Assembly: GCF_048771995.1 (NCBI RefSeq)
Contig: NC_133027.1
Span: 101,926,501 to 101,990,500 of the forward strand
Source: Taeniopygia guttata
Taxonomy: Eukaryota > Chordata > Aves > Passeriformes > Estrildidae
Length of the DNA: 64,000 nucleotides
Direction of reading: 5' to 3'
Below the pieces are notes generated by a model, which was not told the origin of the DNA, did no database searches, and saw only the letters and a program-made list of their open reading frames with translations. This document shows, piece after piece, positions 13,401-25,581 of the stretch (within the stretch, counting starts at the first letter, position 1; the number at the start of each line of letters is the position of its first letter). Made by a program: the position numbers and the translations under genes.

Positions 13401-16400
13401 TTAAAGGCACTTTGATAACTGGCCTGTAACACTTCAGCCATGCCACTTAGGGAATAACAGGGAAAAAAATAAAGCCTTAAACTTTGAAAATGCACAGCCC
13501 ATCAAGAAAATGTAAAAGAAGGGGAGAAGACAGAATCAAGAGAGAAAGGAAGGAAAAGAGGCAAGAGAAAAAGGAAATATTCCCACTAAAGCATATGCAG
13601 CACAATGTCTGCAGGCTATTATGGAGAATAAATACTCCCATTTCTCTTGTCAGGGCAAGCCCTAAGAACAGGGGTGTGACCAGAAGGACACTGAGGAAAA
13701 TGCCTGGAAGGCAAGATCCCATTTTCTACCTGGGACGTCTATCAGATCTCAGATCATTCAGAGCTTCACCACTGGAAACACTCTCCAAAGTAACCATGTC
13801 CCTTATTTTCAGTATATCATGCATACACACAGCTGGACACCACATCCCAGGAAATTATTCCTAGTGGAAGAAAAAAAATACAGCATCCCTCCAGAAAAAA
13901 ATTATCCACTCACTGGCTTTCATCTTGTGCAGAGCACTGAAAAGTCTGGAGAGAGATAAATGTCTGTTATACAGGGATTTACACATTTCATCCAGACAAT
14001 TGACTTAAATTTCAAGCATGAGGCCAGAATTGATCATTTATCAAGTTAATCTTTGTGATATATTTAGTGTCTAACCATAATACCTTCAATTGCTTTCACA
14101 GTCAGTAGAGACTGGGCAGGAGGAGAGCACCTGTTAAGAATCAAGAACTGAGAAAGAGCTATGCAATAGATTGGAGTTATAAATACTGGCCTCGATCCTG
14201 CAAACTCTTGGCACCCTCAGAGAACCAGTGCGAATGAAGCTACAACTGGCTGCCTTAGTGGTCTGATAATTGTCTATCTATTTTAAACAGGGACCACCTT
14301 CTTAATTCATTGTGGGGCAGGGAAAAGGATTAAAATGTTCAGCTGTGCTCCACTGTTTGTAGCCTCACGAAATGAAGCAGCAAAAGAAGGTAACTCGATT
14401 ACAGCAGTGACTTAAATCATTAGGATACCCAGTAGCTTCCTTTCACCACTAGTTTCTCGATGCTCAATCATCACTAAGAAACTTTGGGTTTGATTCTCAG
14501 TTAACTTACTGCCCCTGCCAAAAGCAAGTATGCAAATATATTCATATAACTGTTGATTATCCATTAATCATTGATTAATCCCTCCACTCTCATTTACAAG
14601 ATAGCTTCTAAACATGATCTCTTTCGGCCTATTAAGGGTCAGAAACTTATTTTCTTTCTTGAAGGAATGAAAGCATAGTTTTGCAAGTAACATCTGAAGA
14701 CCAACCAGCTAAAACTGTGAAACCTCTGATCAGAACTGAAGATTTAGTGAGTAAACATCTTTAAAACTAAATTGGTCATTTCCTAAAGTTCTACATCTTA
14801 AAATTCAAAACTAAACATTTTAAATTATTTTTATCTTTGCTAAACTGAAGCATAAATGCCAGAGAAAATACTCCAAACTCTATATGGGGCTTAGATTTTA
14901 AATCCTGCTGACTTTTGATAAATCTATGCTCCTGAATCTCTTGGATATATTTTCAACAAAGTTTTGTCTTTTTTGTAAATGACCACTGCCTATCTTTAAC
15001 ATTTGCTTTGTTTTTCAGGCTATCCTTCCTGCATGTGTCATCTAATTTTATTTTCATTAAGTTGTTCCTCTAGATCAGTTTAACTGTAAAAAAATAGGAT
15101 AAACTGTTCATTCTGGAAATCAAAGGGTCCTGTGTCTGCCATCCTAAGTCTAGGAGAGTGTGTGTAGGCCAGTGTCTTGGCTGTCTGTAATCATCACACA
15201 TCAATAAGTGCTGAGTTACAACAATACTGCATGCTGGGGGAAAAAAATGACCCCTTAGATCTCTAATTAAATCACCCTCTTCCCTCCCTCTAACTCTACC
15301 CTTTCATTTGATGACCACTTCCAGAAGCAGTGGGAGGGGGAAAGCAGCTACTGGGGGCTGAGCAGAGGAACGGAGGAGGCTTTGTGGGTTGTTTGCCAAC
15401 CCACGCATCATAAAGGGTGGTTTTTATTCTGATTTTGTACAACACCTCAATACCACAGAACCCCAGATAAAGACAGGGTTTTCAGCACTCCTGTAATTCA
15501 ATTAATGGACTTGGAAGCCACTGAAGTTATTCCTTGGCATCACCAAACGAAGAGATGGTGGGGCTGTAGCTGTACAGTCAGGATGCAGAGTAATATAATT
15601 ACTTCCAGCCCAGACTTAAATATTGGCATTGATATAGTGACCAATTGTAGGGGAATGTTTTAACTACCCAGATGAATGAGGAGCTCACATGCAAAATCAT
15701 TGCTGCATGGATTGTCTAAACTGTACTTTTATATTACATTTTGCCTTCAGTTCAGTTAAGCCCAAGCACAGATCACTAACACGTGAAAGTCAGACACTGC
15801 AGAGAGACTAAACCTGTGAATTTGCATTTGTACATTTTTTAACTCTCTGGGGTTTCTTCTGGATTACCTCTGACACACACACAAAAAAAATTTAAAAGAA
15901 TAATGATGTCAGGGTGAAAATTCACACATGTGGGTAGCACTGAAACAATGCTGGTTTCTCCATTTATACTGAAGAATGGATTTCATTTCAAAATGGGGAA
16001 AAAATACAGGATCTGCATTAATTATGAGCCATTTGAAAAACAGCAAGAAGTACAAGCGAGGCTATCCAAGGTAGATGAAAGCTACTTCAGTCTGACTTTT
16101 GCTTTCTTTTCTGAATTGCTGCTTCCCGAAGTGGCAAGCAGCGGAGGTCAGAGGCCAAACGAAAAGGATAAGCGTCAATGGGATGCCCTGTGGTGTGACA
16201 CAAGTGCGTAGTGGTATATTGTCCACAGCCCATGAAGAACTTGTCAACAGCTCAGTGAGAATCCCTCAAAGGAGCGTCTACAGTTTCATTGCATCCTGCT
16301 CCCTGGAGGCAGTGGCAGATACCCAGGGAAGCTGCAGCTATACAAGCAAGATGGCTCTCTAGGAGCTCTGCTGTCTTCCAGTATTTGCTTTTTATATATT

Positions 16401-19400
16401 GGCAGAAAAGATTATTAGCAGAAAAGGCTTCCCAATAACTCAGAAGTTCTACACAAGCAAGAGTGGCTAGATTAAAACTTAATTATGCCTTTGAAAGCTA
16501 GGCTTCAACAGTACAAATAATATTTACTAAATTGGATCATGTTTAAGCCCCTTCAAAATCTTCTTGTGATGACCCAATGCCCAGACTTTCAGACTCCTGT
16601 GAATAATGAACTTACCTAAGCAGGACATCAGGCTTTGATGACCCCAGATTTGCTACAAGGGAAATAACTAAGATATGAAAGGTGTCTTTTTCATGAAAAA
16701 TTAAATATCAAGTTATCGTCTGAAATGCAACCTCTTGCAACAGGCAAGCTCTAATTCCTTCTCCCCACTTCAGTTATCAGCATGAAGAGCATCTACAACT
16801 AAATGATGATAGTCAGATTTTTCAATTCTGGTATACAGCTAATATAGTTGAGCAGAAGAGAATTTGCCTCATAGTTAAGGAGAAATTCTGCCTTTCTAGA
16901 AGAATCAGTTTAAAAGTGTGCAATAGCATACACTTTGCCTTTGTTCTGGTTTTGTACAGCTCCTGGAACAACTGAGTAAGAGCCAGGAAAGAGCTTTTAG
17001 GCCTAACATCATACAAGTAATAAATCATAATCCTGATTCTATTTTGAAAATAAACCAGAAAATAAGCTTGAATTGAATTCTGTCTGTAACAATACAGACA
17101 ATAAAGAAGTTCACCAGGAAAATAAATCAGAAGAAATTAAACAGCATCTGTTTGGTGGATGAGGCCCAAAAGTGTTGAGGACGTAGTAGTCAGGTTTGTT
17201 CATAAAGAAACAACAGGACTAATCAGAGAGTGAAAGTATAGGGGGGTAAAAAGTGAAAGAAAGCAACATTTTGTCCTCTTAGCAGTGGATTTTAAAGAAA
17301 CTGCAGCTTGTGTTCCTGTAGAATGGGCAAGAAATGGGTTTGGGGCTGCAAAGCACATTTTAATGAATCTCCTCTGCCTCTTAATGATTCAAGCATTCTG
17401 TATTTTCTACCTTACTCACCAACTCTCCCTTAATCATCATTTTAAAGACAATAAAATATGCAAGAAATTAAGATGGATCCAAATATCTCAGTCATATAAC
17501 TTTAATGCAGCAAAGGAGTTTTTGCCACCTGAGAGGCTGTCAGATTTCTGTGTTACTTTTTACCATTTGTAGTGGCCTACAGGCATTTTGGCCAACTTCT
17601 TTGACTTTCAGCTGTATTACTGCAGATCAGCTGTGTTCAAATAAATGGGGTTATAGCAGCATAACCTGAAACACAGAGATGAACCAGACCCTGGCACTGT
17701 AAAAATGATGCCATTTATGAGATGAAATGTCACATGTTTACATCCACTGCTTCCAAAGCCAGAAGAGCTCAGACTGTCTCACTGAGCAAAGTAAGATTGA
17801 GAGCAATGAGTTTTTGGAAAATTGACTGGCAAGGAACCAAACCATAGCTCATAAATATTAGAAGATGAGCTTCTCTGAATGAAATACTGCCCAAGTCATA
17901 ATAAAATAAATACCTTATGATTGTTAATAACAACCATAATGTACAGTTGTTTAAACTTCTGAGGGGTCTGAAAATGCTGGCAAATATCAGCCGGCCAAGC
18001 CTGACAGCACCCCACACCTTCAAGAGACACTGAGAGACAGTAGAAGCAGCATTTTCAACTGCGAGCTGAAACCAAGAGTATCCCGCTTGGATTAAGTCTT
18101 GCTATTCACAATACTGGCACCTGCATCTCCTGTTGATCCTAGCAGGAGCTGTGGCTGCTTCAAATCTATGAAAGTTTGAATTTCAGACCCAGGCCAAAAG
18201 CTGCCATTGGAGCACAGCCCCTCTTGCTCCAAGCAAGGTATTTCCATGCTTATGTCAGAGCTCAGCAGACAGCGCCCAACAGGAGTCCCAGCCCCTGAAC
18301 TGATGGGTCAGAACTTCTGTCTTTGGAGCCTGCTACAACTTAATTTACAACTTAACATTACAAGCACTCAAAAAACCCTTGGCACTTCATCCCACTGTTA
18401 ACACTAGGCTTCCCTAAAAGCAGCCTGGCCAGAGAGCAGCTGAGAGCTGCTTGTTCAGGGAAGAAGAGTGGCGTGGGAGCAGCTCACAGGGAAGCACCAG
18501 CCTGCACTCAGCCATGCTGCTGCTGCTGCTGCCACAGCATGCCACAAACTGCATTTAGGCAGGAGTGAAGTGCATTGTGCTCTCTGCACAAAGCCACACT
18601 TTGATCTGCTGCCTTTAGGAATGTGGAAAAAGACCCTTTTAAATACAGTATTTGAACTTTTGGCAATAGGAAGCTTTTCAGGTTTTTTGTCTGAAAGTTT
18701 CCCAGTAGGATATAAATGCTTAGGAAATCATAGCTAAACTCACCCTCAGAGGCCACATTTACTGGTTTTGTCTCCCTAGCTCATTCCCCAGTTATATCAA
18801 CAGGACATGGATGTGGAAGCTGAAGATGTCATCTCTTAAGGCTAAAAGCTGTAAAACAGAAGGGCATCCAAATTAACTAGACACAGCTTTCAAATCAATT
18901 TTCAAAACTGACTGGTCCTGTTCCCTCCACCCCTTTTGAAGTCAAAATTGGCTTCAGCTTGTACAAGGAGAATCAAGCTGTTTGTCCATCCCCACGAGGA
19001 TAGGATCAGCCCCAAATATGAGTAGTCTCCCCTGGCTGCCACAACACACCAGCACATGATCATTTCTTACAGGCTGTGGTTCTGAACAGAGCTGTACTCA
19101 CTCCCTGGGATATTCAGTATTAATAGAGGGAAGGAGAAGGAAATCAGAAACTTTCCTCTGCAAATCCCACTAAGTATTCCTTAGGATTTTCAGAAATGAT
19201 AGAAGAAGTCAGTCACAAACTTCATCAACTGTTAAGGGATCACAACACAGAAACAATAAACTCTGTAGAGTTCTTTGTGGAAAATGGATGAGAACAGTCT
19301 TTTGAACAAAGGCATAATAATTTGGCTTCTGAACATGGGAAGTTGGCTGACTTGAGAGAAAACACACACAACTTAAAGATGCTGCTAAACTTCTGCTCCT

Positions 19401-22400
19401 CTGTCCAGCCAAGCCTATCCTGCAAAAAGCCAATCCTGCATTAAAACAGACAACTTGACTTTGTTGGATGAAGGGCACTGTAAGGAGATGCAGAACAGAG
19501 AGAAAATAAGCAGAAAAAAAACCAAAATTTACATGAGTTCTATTCACAAACCCACAAGTCCCTGGAAAATCATAGTGCAGAATATGCACTGACCTCTAAA
19601 AATGAAAAGTATGTTGAAAGGACTAAATGTCACTATCGAGTTAAAAGATAAACAGAATCCTTCCCTTCAACAGTATCGGTACTATGTGACTTTTAATAAA
19701 TTATGTGAAAACAGATTTACAGGCTCATGCCCTAAACTTATGCCTCCTTTGATAAGAAAACATGCAAACATAATGATCTAGAGAAGCAAATTAAATTCCC
19801 AGGACTGGATCATATTCAGAATAAAAACAAAGAGGTTCTTCAAAAGCTAATCTCACAGAAGTCTCAGCACAACATGATACTCTCTCAAGGTGCAGATTTT
19901 TCTACCTTGCTACTTAAGTATGCTTTACTATGCAGAGCATAACAATAAAGAGCTTTTTTTAAATTCAGTTAAAAGGTAACAAATTATCTTAAATGACAAA
20001 AGAAGCAAAACAAGATCCTAAACCCTGAAATTTGAAATTGTAGGAATCAGATTCTCACACAGAGATGTCACTTTATTGGCTTATTGGCTATTAGACTGAT
20101 TTATTTTACTAAAATCTATCATAGTGTTTTCTTTATCAGCTATGTCAGGCATTTCTGCATAAATATATTCAGATATCCAAAGCGATACCTTCACTGAAAG
20201 GAAGTGAACTTTATCATTACACTGACCTGTAAACAAAGCCAAATGCCAAGGGTGTTCCAGGGAGCATCACCCTAATGAAACTGGAGCTGGCGGTTGCCTT
20301 CCTACTAATTTCTTAAAATCCAATATATGAACCTACAGGATTTACAGACCCCTCCTCCCCAAAGCCCTCCACTCACACCCTTTGCCTGCAGAAGGGACCA
20401 GCACCACAAACCAGGAATCACACCCCACTGCAAGAGGCTGCCCGTGGAGCCCGAGGTCTGGTCCAGTTAAAGTTGTCATCATGGAAACGCTGTACAAGAA
20501 CCCCACTGGCAACAAATTTGCTGACTGGTGTTCAGTCAGGTCAGGACTTTAGGGCTGGTGGTGAAGACAGATCTGTAGATGTCTTATTTTCAAATCAACC
20601 AAAGGAGCTCCAATTTCATAATCCCTCTGAGGGGGTTAACTTCCATGGCACAGTGAGTGAGCGTGAGAGCTGCTGTGGAGCAGAGGAGGTCTCCAGGGTT
20701 ACATGGTGCTGAGCTCCCTTCCTGAGTGTTGTCAGAAATCCAAACCCAAAACTTCAGGGCAGCAAGGAATCCCCATTTCTTCCATAACTTTGGTTCATAA
20801 TTTGTACTCCTGTATTCGTAGGATCAAGGACAGAGCCAAGAGCCCTAACTCCAAATCTCCAGCTTTGCAATGATGCCTTTTCTTTCTACATTTTTCTTCC
20901 TCATAATCAATCTGACAATGCAACAGCACCCCAACCACTGTTCCCTAACCACAACTGGGGAAAAAGATGCAGCACAGCATCCTTCAAATGTCTTCCATGG
21001 GGTCTAGTTTGACAAATGATGAAGATGCAGGCAGACAGTGCTGCCTGTGCATGGACCAGTCCCACCCTGCTGGCCAATGGATGGCAGGTCCTGCCCGCGG
21101 CTGATGTCAGGCAGGCAGCTCCCTCAGCCAGGGCCTGGACACACCAGGCAGGCACAGCAGTGAGGTGCAGACTTGTTCCATTGATAGTTCCTTCCCTCCT
21201 GTGGTGACCACCTTTTCAAAATCCCTGCAGAACTACAACTCCAGACAACTCTTTGAAGAGGGATGGGAGGAGTGAAAATATTGCATATTTACTATACCAC
21301 TTCTGTGATCTTTGGTGGGGAAATTTTGCCCACCTTTTGCCTCTCAGCTACCACCTGTCACAGTTAAGGACCAGCCCTATGAAGTGCTGAGATTATTAAA
21401 TGCCTTTCAGCTTGGTTCATCGAGCATTCATTGAGTAAAGGGGCTATCCTGGAAGCTTCTTGAATCAAGATCTAGACACACAGTTTATTGCCTTTCCCAC
21501 AGTGTTCCTTTGAAGCATCTAATATTGTCTCCAGAATTGCCAACAGAAGATTTTAAAAAGAAAATATTAAATACCTGGTTCCCACACTATCTTCTTCTAA
21601 CAAGTTATTCTGCAGAGCAATCCCGACTTTTGAATCAGCAAGGAAGACTTATATAGGCATATCTTGCATTCTAGAGGCACCAGGTCAAGCACATGACTGA
21701 TCTTACTCCAGCTGGTCACTTCAGACCAGTTACAAAAGCACCAACAAAATTTACTTTACCAAGTAAGAATTTCTACAGATTAGGACACATCTTTAACACA
21801 CTCACATTCTCTTCTGTTGAACCTGAAAACATAAGGAGATGTAAAATACCCACAGTCTGATACCCAATAGCCCTCCCAGCTCCTGTTTTTCCATGTTCAG
21901 ATTGGTCTTCAAGCTGTAATCACTAATAATTGAGTGTTCATATTCAAAACCTGGGTAATTGGATAAAAGCATGAATCTAAAAATCATTAAATTCTTTACT
22001 ATGTTCTGTTATTTGTATAGATTTGAGGCTACACAGTGGGGCACTTAGGTTTACTTTATTTTTTTTTTAATGAAAGATCATTTTCTCACATAAAATCCCT
22101 TATGTGTACATGTCCCAAAACTTTCTCTGTCTAGGAGGACTGTTCTTCAACTCACCTGCAAAAGTTAAAACTGGGTTTTGGCATTTTTGTATTCAGCTAG
22201 GGCATTCAGTGGTAATAATCCTGCATTGTTCTCAGGAATATCTCAAATAATCAAACATGACTGAAAAAAAAAAACTAATATTGCTTTTATTGCTTTAAAA
22301 TTAAACATGCATACACATGATGCAAAAAATATTAAGTAATCCAGAGTAATCTGGATAATTATTTTAAATGCATACTCTAAACCCCATAATGTGTCAGCCT

Positions 22401-23533
22401 ACAAGTCCACTTCCTATGTTTTTCTATCTGCAAGATCTGCAAGTAATTTAGTCTTGTTTTCTCAAAGCGCAAAGACATTCCATTTGTTTACACTAGAGAC
22501 AAATTTTACTCAATTGACGCAATTCCATTGATTAAATAATGGCTTTCTTCCTCATTTTAGACAATTTTAGCTTTATATCATGACATAAAAGAGGTAAGTG
22601 ATTGTCATCTGTGCTCATATTATGTGACAGGCAGATGATCATGTATGAGGCTCACTGCTCAGTGACAGGACCCTTTCAAGGACTGATTTCAGTCTGAATG
22701 CTCATACCCTGTTCTGAAAACCAGCAGATGATTAAATAAGTCAACAAAGGATCAACTATAGGCCAACTGCAGGTGATTTTACTGGAGGGACCTCTGGTAG
22801 GTCAAGTGAAATAAAGCAGATATAATTTGTCCAACTTCTGCATTAAAAATACTGTTGAAGACCAGCTTCTGTGTATTTGCCATCTTTGTGACAACCCTTC
22901 TTTAACAAGATTATTGGCCATTCAAGTCCTCTTTACACACAAAAGTCTGCATAAGCCATATCAGCATGGAGTTTTGCCTCAGAATCAAATGCAGAATTAG
23001 CTGTTGCCTTTGAAAGATAAGGGAAATAGAATCATTAGCAGTCCTAGTGAATAGAGCAATGTTGAAATACTTTCACAAAGGGAAATGTGAGAAATGTGCA
23101 CATTTTGTCCAAATGTGTATGCACTGTGCTCATCCCAAAAGCATTCCTTTACCCATCCACAGGCTCTTTGAAACCTCGGCAGATTAACACAGCCCAGTTT
23201 TCAAGCCTTAAGCTTGTGGGAGGAATTAGCCAGCACATCACAAGCCCGGGATGGCTCCATTCCTTGGATCAACACCGCATGCCCCATGGAGTGGGAGGCA
23301 CCACAGCCCTGGCACAGGAGTGGAGCAGAGAATGGTATGAGCACAGGCATGATGCCCACTTGTACTTCATCTCTTTCTAGCTACCTACCAGAAAAGGCTG
23401 TTTAAATCTTATTTCAGCGAAGTACCAGTGACATCTAGTGGGCAGCTCTTCTACAGCTGCACATCTAATGGGGCAAATCCAGTTAATTTTCCAGTTTCTT
23501 TGAGGGAGGCAACAGAGCAAGGCACAGACAGAG
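4426..23533. other. No gene recognised, 19 kb
   Basis: AT-rich sequence with only short random open frames, the longest being about 126 codons at 13484-13864 and 19209-19589, neither with a family resemblance. Minor items are two-copy tandem words at 4956-4991 and 8129-8148 (AGGGTTAAAT twice), an A14 run near 12589, and a CTG/GCT run near 18521-18536. No CR1 tail was seen in this stretch. Confidence 0.55.
4956..4991 (+). repeat. Two-copy 18-bp tandem duplication
   Basis: TGGACAATCAATGAAA is found at 4956-4971 and again at 4974-4989, a period of 18 bp. It keeps an overlapping open frame intact, but that frame has no known relative. Confidence 0.9.
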
Positions 23534-23598
23534 AATGATAGATTTTAAAGGAAACTTTAAAGTTTTCCTAGTCCATTTCCCTGCTATAATGCAGAACC
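23534..23598 (-). mobile_element. Short CR1 3' fragment in opposite orientation
   Basis: The plus strand reads as the antisense of a CR1 tail: an AGAATGATAGA-like start, then TCCTAGTCCATTTCCCTGCT and a degraded continuation. It abuts the plus-oriented CR1 at 23600, so the two lie back to back. The match is weaker than for its neighbour. Confidence 0.5.
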
Positions 23599-23599
23599 A

Positions 23600-23860
23600 A
23601 CTACAGCATGAGATAGTGATAAGTTAAGGAGCTTTCACTGAAAGAGGGTAGGTTTAGATTAGATATTAGGAAGAAGCTCATCACTATGAGGGCAGCAAGA
23701 CACTGAAACAGGTTGCCCATCCCTGGACATGTTCCAGGCCAGGTTGGATGGGGCTTTGAGCAACGTGGTCTAGTGAAAGACCCTGCCCATGGCAAGGGGT
23801 TGAAACTAGATGATCTTTAAGGTCCCTTTCAACCCAGGCTATTCTGCAATTCCCTAATAC
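23600..23860 (+). mobile_element. CR1 LINE 3' end fragment (avian)
   Basis: The block reads as a typical avian CR1 3' end: AAAGAGGGTAGGTTTAGATT, AGATATTAGGAAGAAGC, then CCAGGTTGGATGGGGCTT, CCCTGCCCATGGCA and ACTAGATGATCTTTAAGGTC, ending with the degenerate tail near 23857. Compared with the CR1 consensus I remember, about 20 bp is missing after CAGGTTGCCC, where the consensus has two GCCC words; this suggests a small deletion between short direct repeats. It is 5'-truncated like most CR1 copies and codes for nothing. Confidence 0.88.
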
Positions 23861-25555
23861 TTGCTTTGGTCTTAACAAAAACTCGCACAAACAGATCTTA
23901 AAACCTTTCTGTGATGTAGCCACAGCCACACGGACCACACTTCCTCCTGAGCACTCCAGCAACCAGTGAATCACTTGCTGCGCTATGAGAATTTTTCTTT
24001 CCCTCTTGCCCTATGGATGACAGACATGAAGAACAGGGAGTGCTTAAAATTTACCTATTTACTAGGATGAGCAGTAGCAGGATATATAAATTGTCCAGGC
24101 AGGTTAGTCACATGCCTAGCCAGTCAACTCTGCAAAACACACATCCTCACTTTCTCACAAATGCATCGTGAGGTGTCCAAAACTGGGTGAAATTTCACAG
24201 ATGCAACAAACAAAGAAACAAACAAACATGGGCATACCTAATGAGCTGATCAAATTGCAATACTTCATTCCAAAAGGAAAAGCATGACCCCTCATTTCTC
24301 ATTTTCAGCAATAGTTTCAAAACCAGCCTACTCAAAGTGCTCTGCTCACACTGAAGATTTTGGGTCCACAAGCTAGGGTTTAGAACACGTACAAGAGCAG
24401 CAGGGATTTCAGATGGGACAAAACCAGGCAGCTGTAGCTGTAAGCAGGACTTACCTGCATCTGCCTGCATGCAATGTATCAGCAGCCAATCCTTTCCTAA
24501 ATAACACTACCCGAATGATATTTCACATCTTAAAACATGGTACAGACTTGTGAGGTTTCAGCAGTAATTCCAAACACTAAAACCAGCTAAAAGCTATAAA
24601 AACAACAGTAATTTATTTTCTGAATAAGATTCTACATAAGCACTTTATAGACAATCCTGAAACTTGCTTGAACAACACAAAGATTTTTTCTTCCCAAGCC
24701 TGTATCCAGACCTTGCCGGTTTCAGCTGCTGTGTGTGCTTCACACCACACAGCAACATCTGCTAGCAGTTAATTTGGAAAATGGGAGACTGTCACCACAA
24801 AATGTAGACCTTTTAAAATAAACACGAGAAAAATATTACCAAGCAAAAATAAAACTGCATAATAAATATAAGTGGGTGGTAGCTACACACTGGTAGAGAG
24901 GATTTTATAAGAGATCAAACAAATCACCAGATTGAAGCTGCCCTTCAAAGTGCCAGGGTCAAGAGACTGATGTCAGGCTGAGATCTGGAACTCTCTCTCA
25001 TCTTTCCTTGCCATTTCTCCCCCTGGGGAAAAAAATCCTAATCATCTATTTACTTCAAAGTTATGGTAATATTAAAAATATAAAACTCCTAACCTAAATT
25101 TCCAAAGTACTCTGTCAGCAAGAAAAGCTTGGTCTTTCTTCTTTATGAGCTCTAACTTACAGAGGAGCAAAGGCGTACACTCCCTCCCAACATCAAATGA
25201 AATATGGCTTAAACACAAAGTCAGAACTCAGTTACTAGACCTTGCTGAAAGTGTTGTTCTCAAATGGACAGAACTGGTTTTTATTAAATAATGGGTGTTG
25301 GGAGAAAAAAGCAAAGTTTTTTCCTTTTTACTTTCCTTTTTAGTATTAACAAAATTAAAATAATTCTGCAATCTTCAAAAAGAAAAAAAAAATATTGCGA
25401 ATATTTAATTTTAAAATGTAGGGGGGAAAAATTCAGTGATCCAGGTGGTATCAACTGTCAGAGGTCATTTTGTGAGCCTTTCTAATTGGGACTTAGTAGA
25501 TTTTACTGTCAGGATCATATTTAAAGAAATGTCCTTCTCTCCTGTGCCACTAACC

Positions 25556-25581
25556 CTCAGTTAGGAGCCTCCCTAACTGAG
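25556..25581. other. Perfect 10-bp inverted repeat (hairpin)
   Basis: CTCAGTTAGG at 25556-25565 and its exact reverse complement CCTAACTGAG at 25572-25581 are separated by six bases (AGCCTC). The stem is too short for a microRNA precursor and has no terminator-like T-run relevant to a eukaryote. Chance cannot be excluded. Confidence 0.6.

Noticed and set aside
13484..13864. 126-codon plus-strand frame rich in Lys, Arg and Glu
   Set aside because: The charged start comes from an A/G-rich tract, and the remainder shows no family similarity or splice context.
19209..19589. 126-codon minus-strand frame
   Set aside because: Composition is that of random AT-rich DNA, a second frame overlaps on the same strand, and there is no recognisable motif.
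20461..20545. Short stretch in another frame reading VKVVIMETLYKNPTGNKFAD
   Set aside because: It looks codon-like for about 28 residues but ends in a stop, lacks clear splice sites and matches no family that I know.
25556..25581. Hairpin considered as a microRNA precursor
   Set aside because: The stem is only 10 bp and does not extend on either side.
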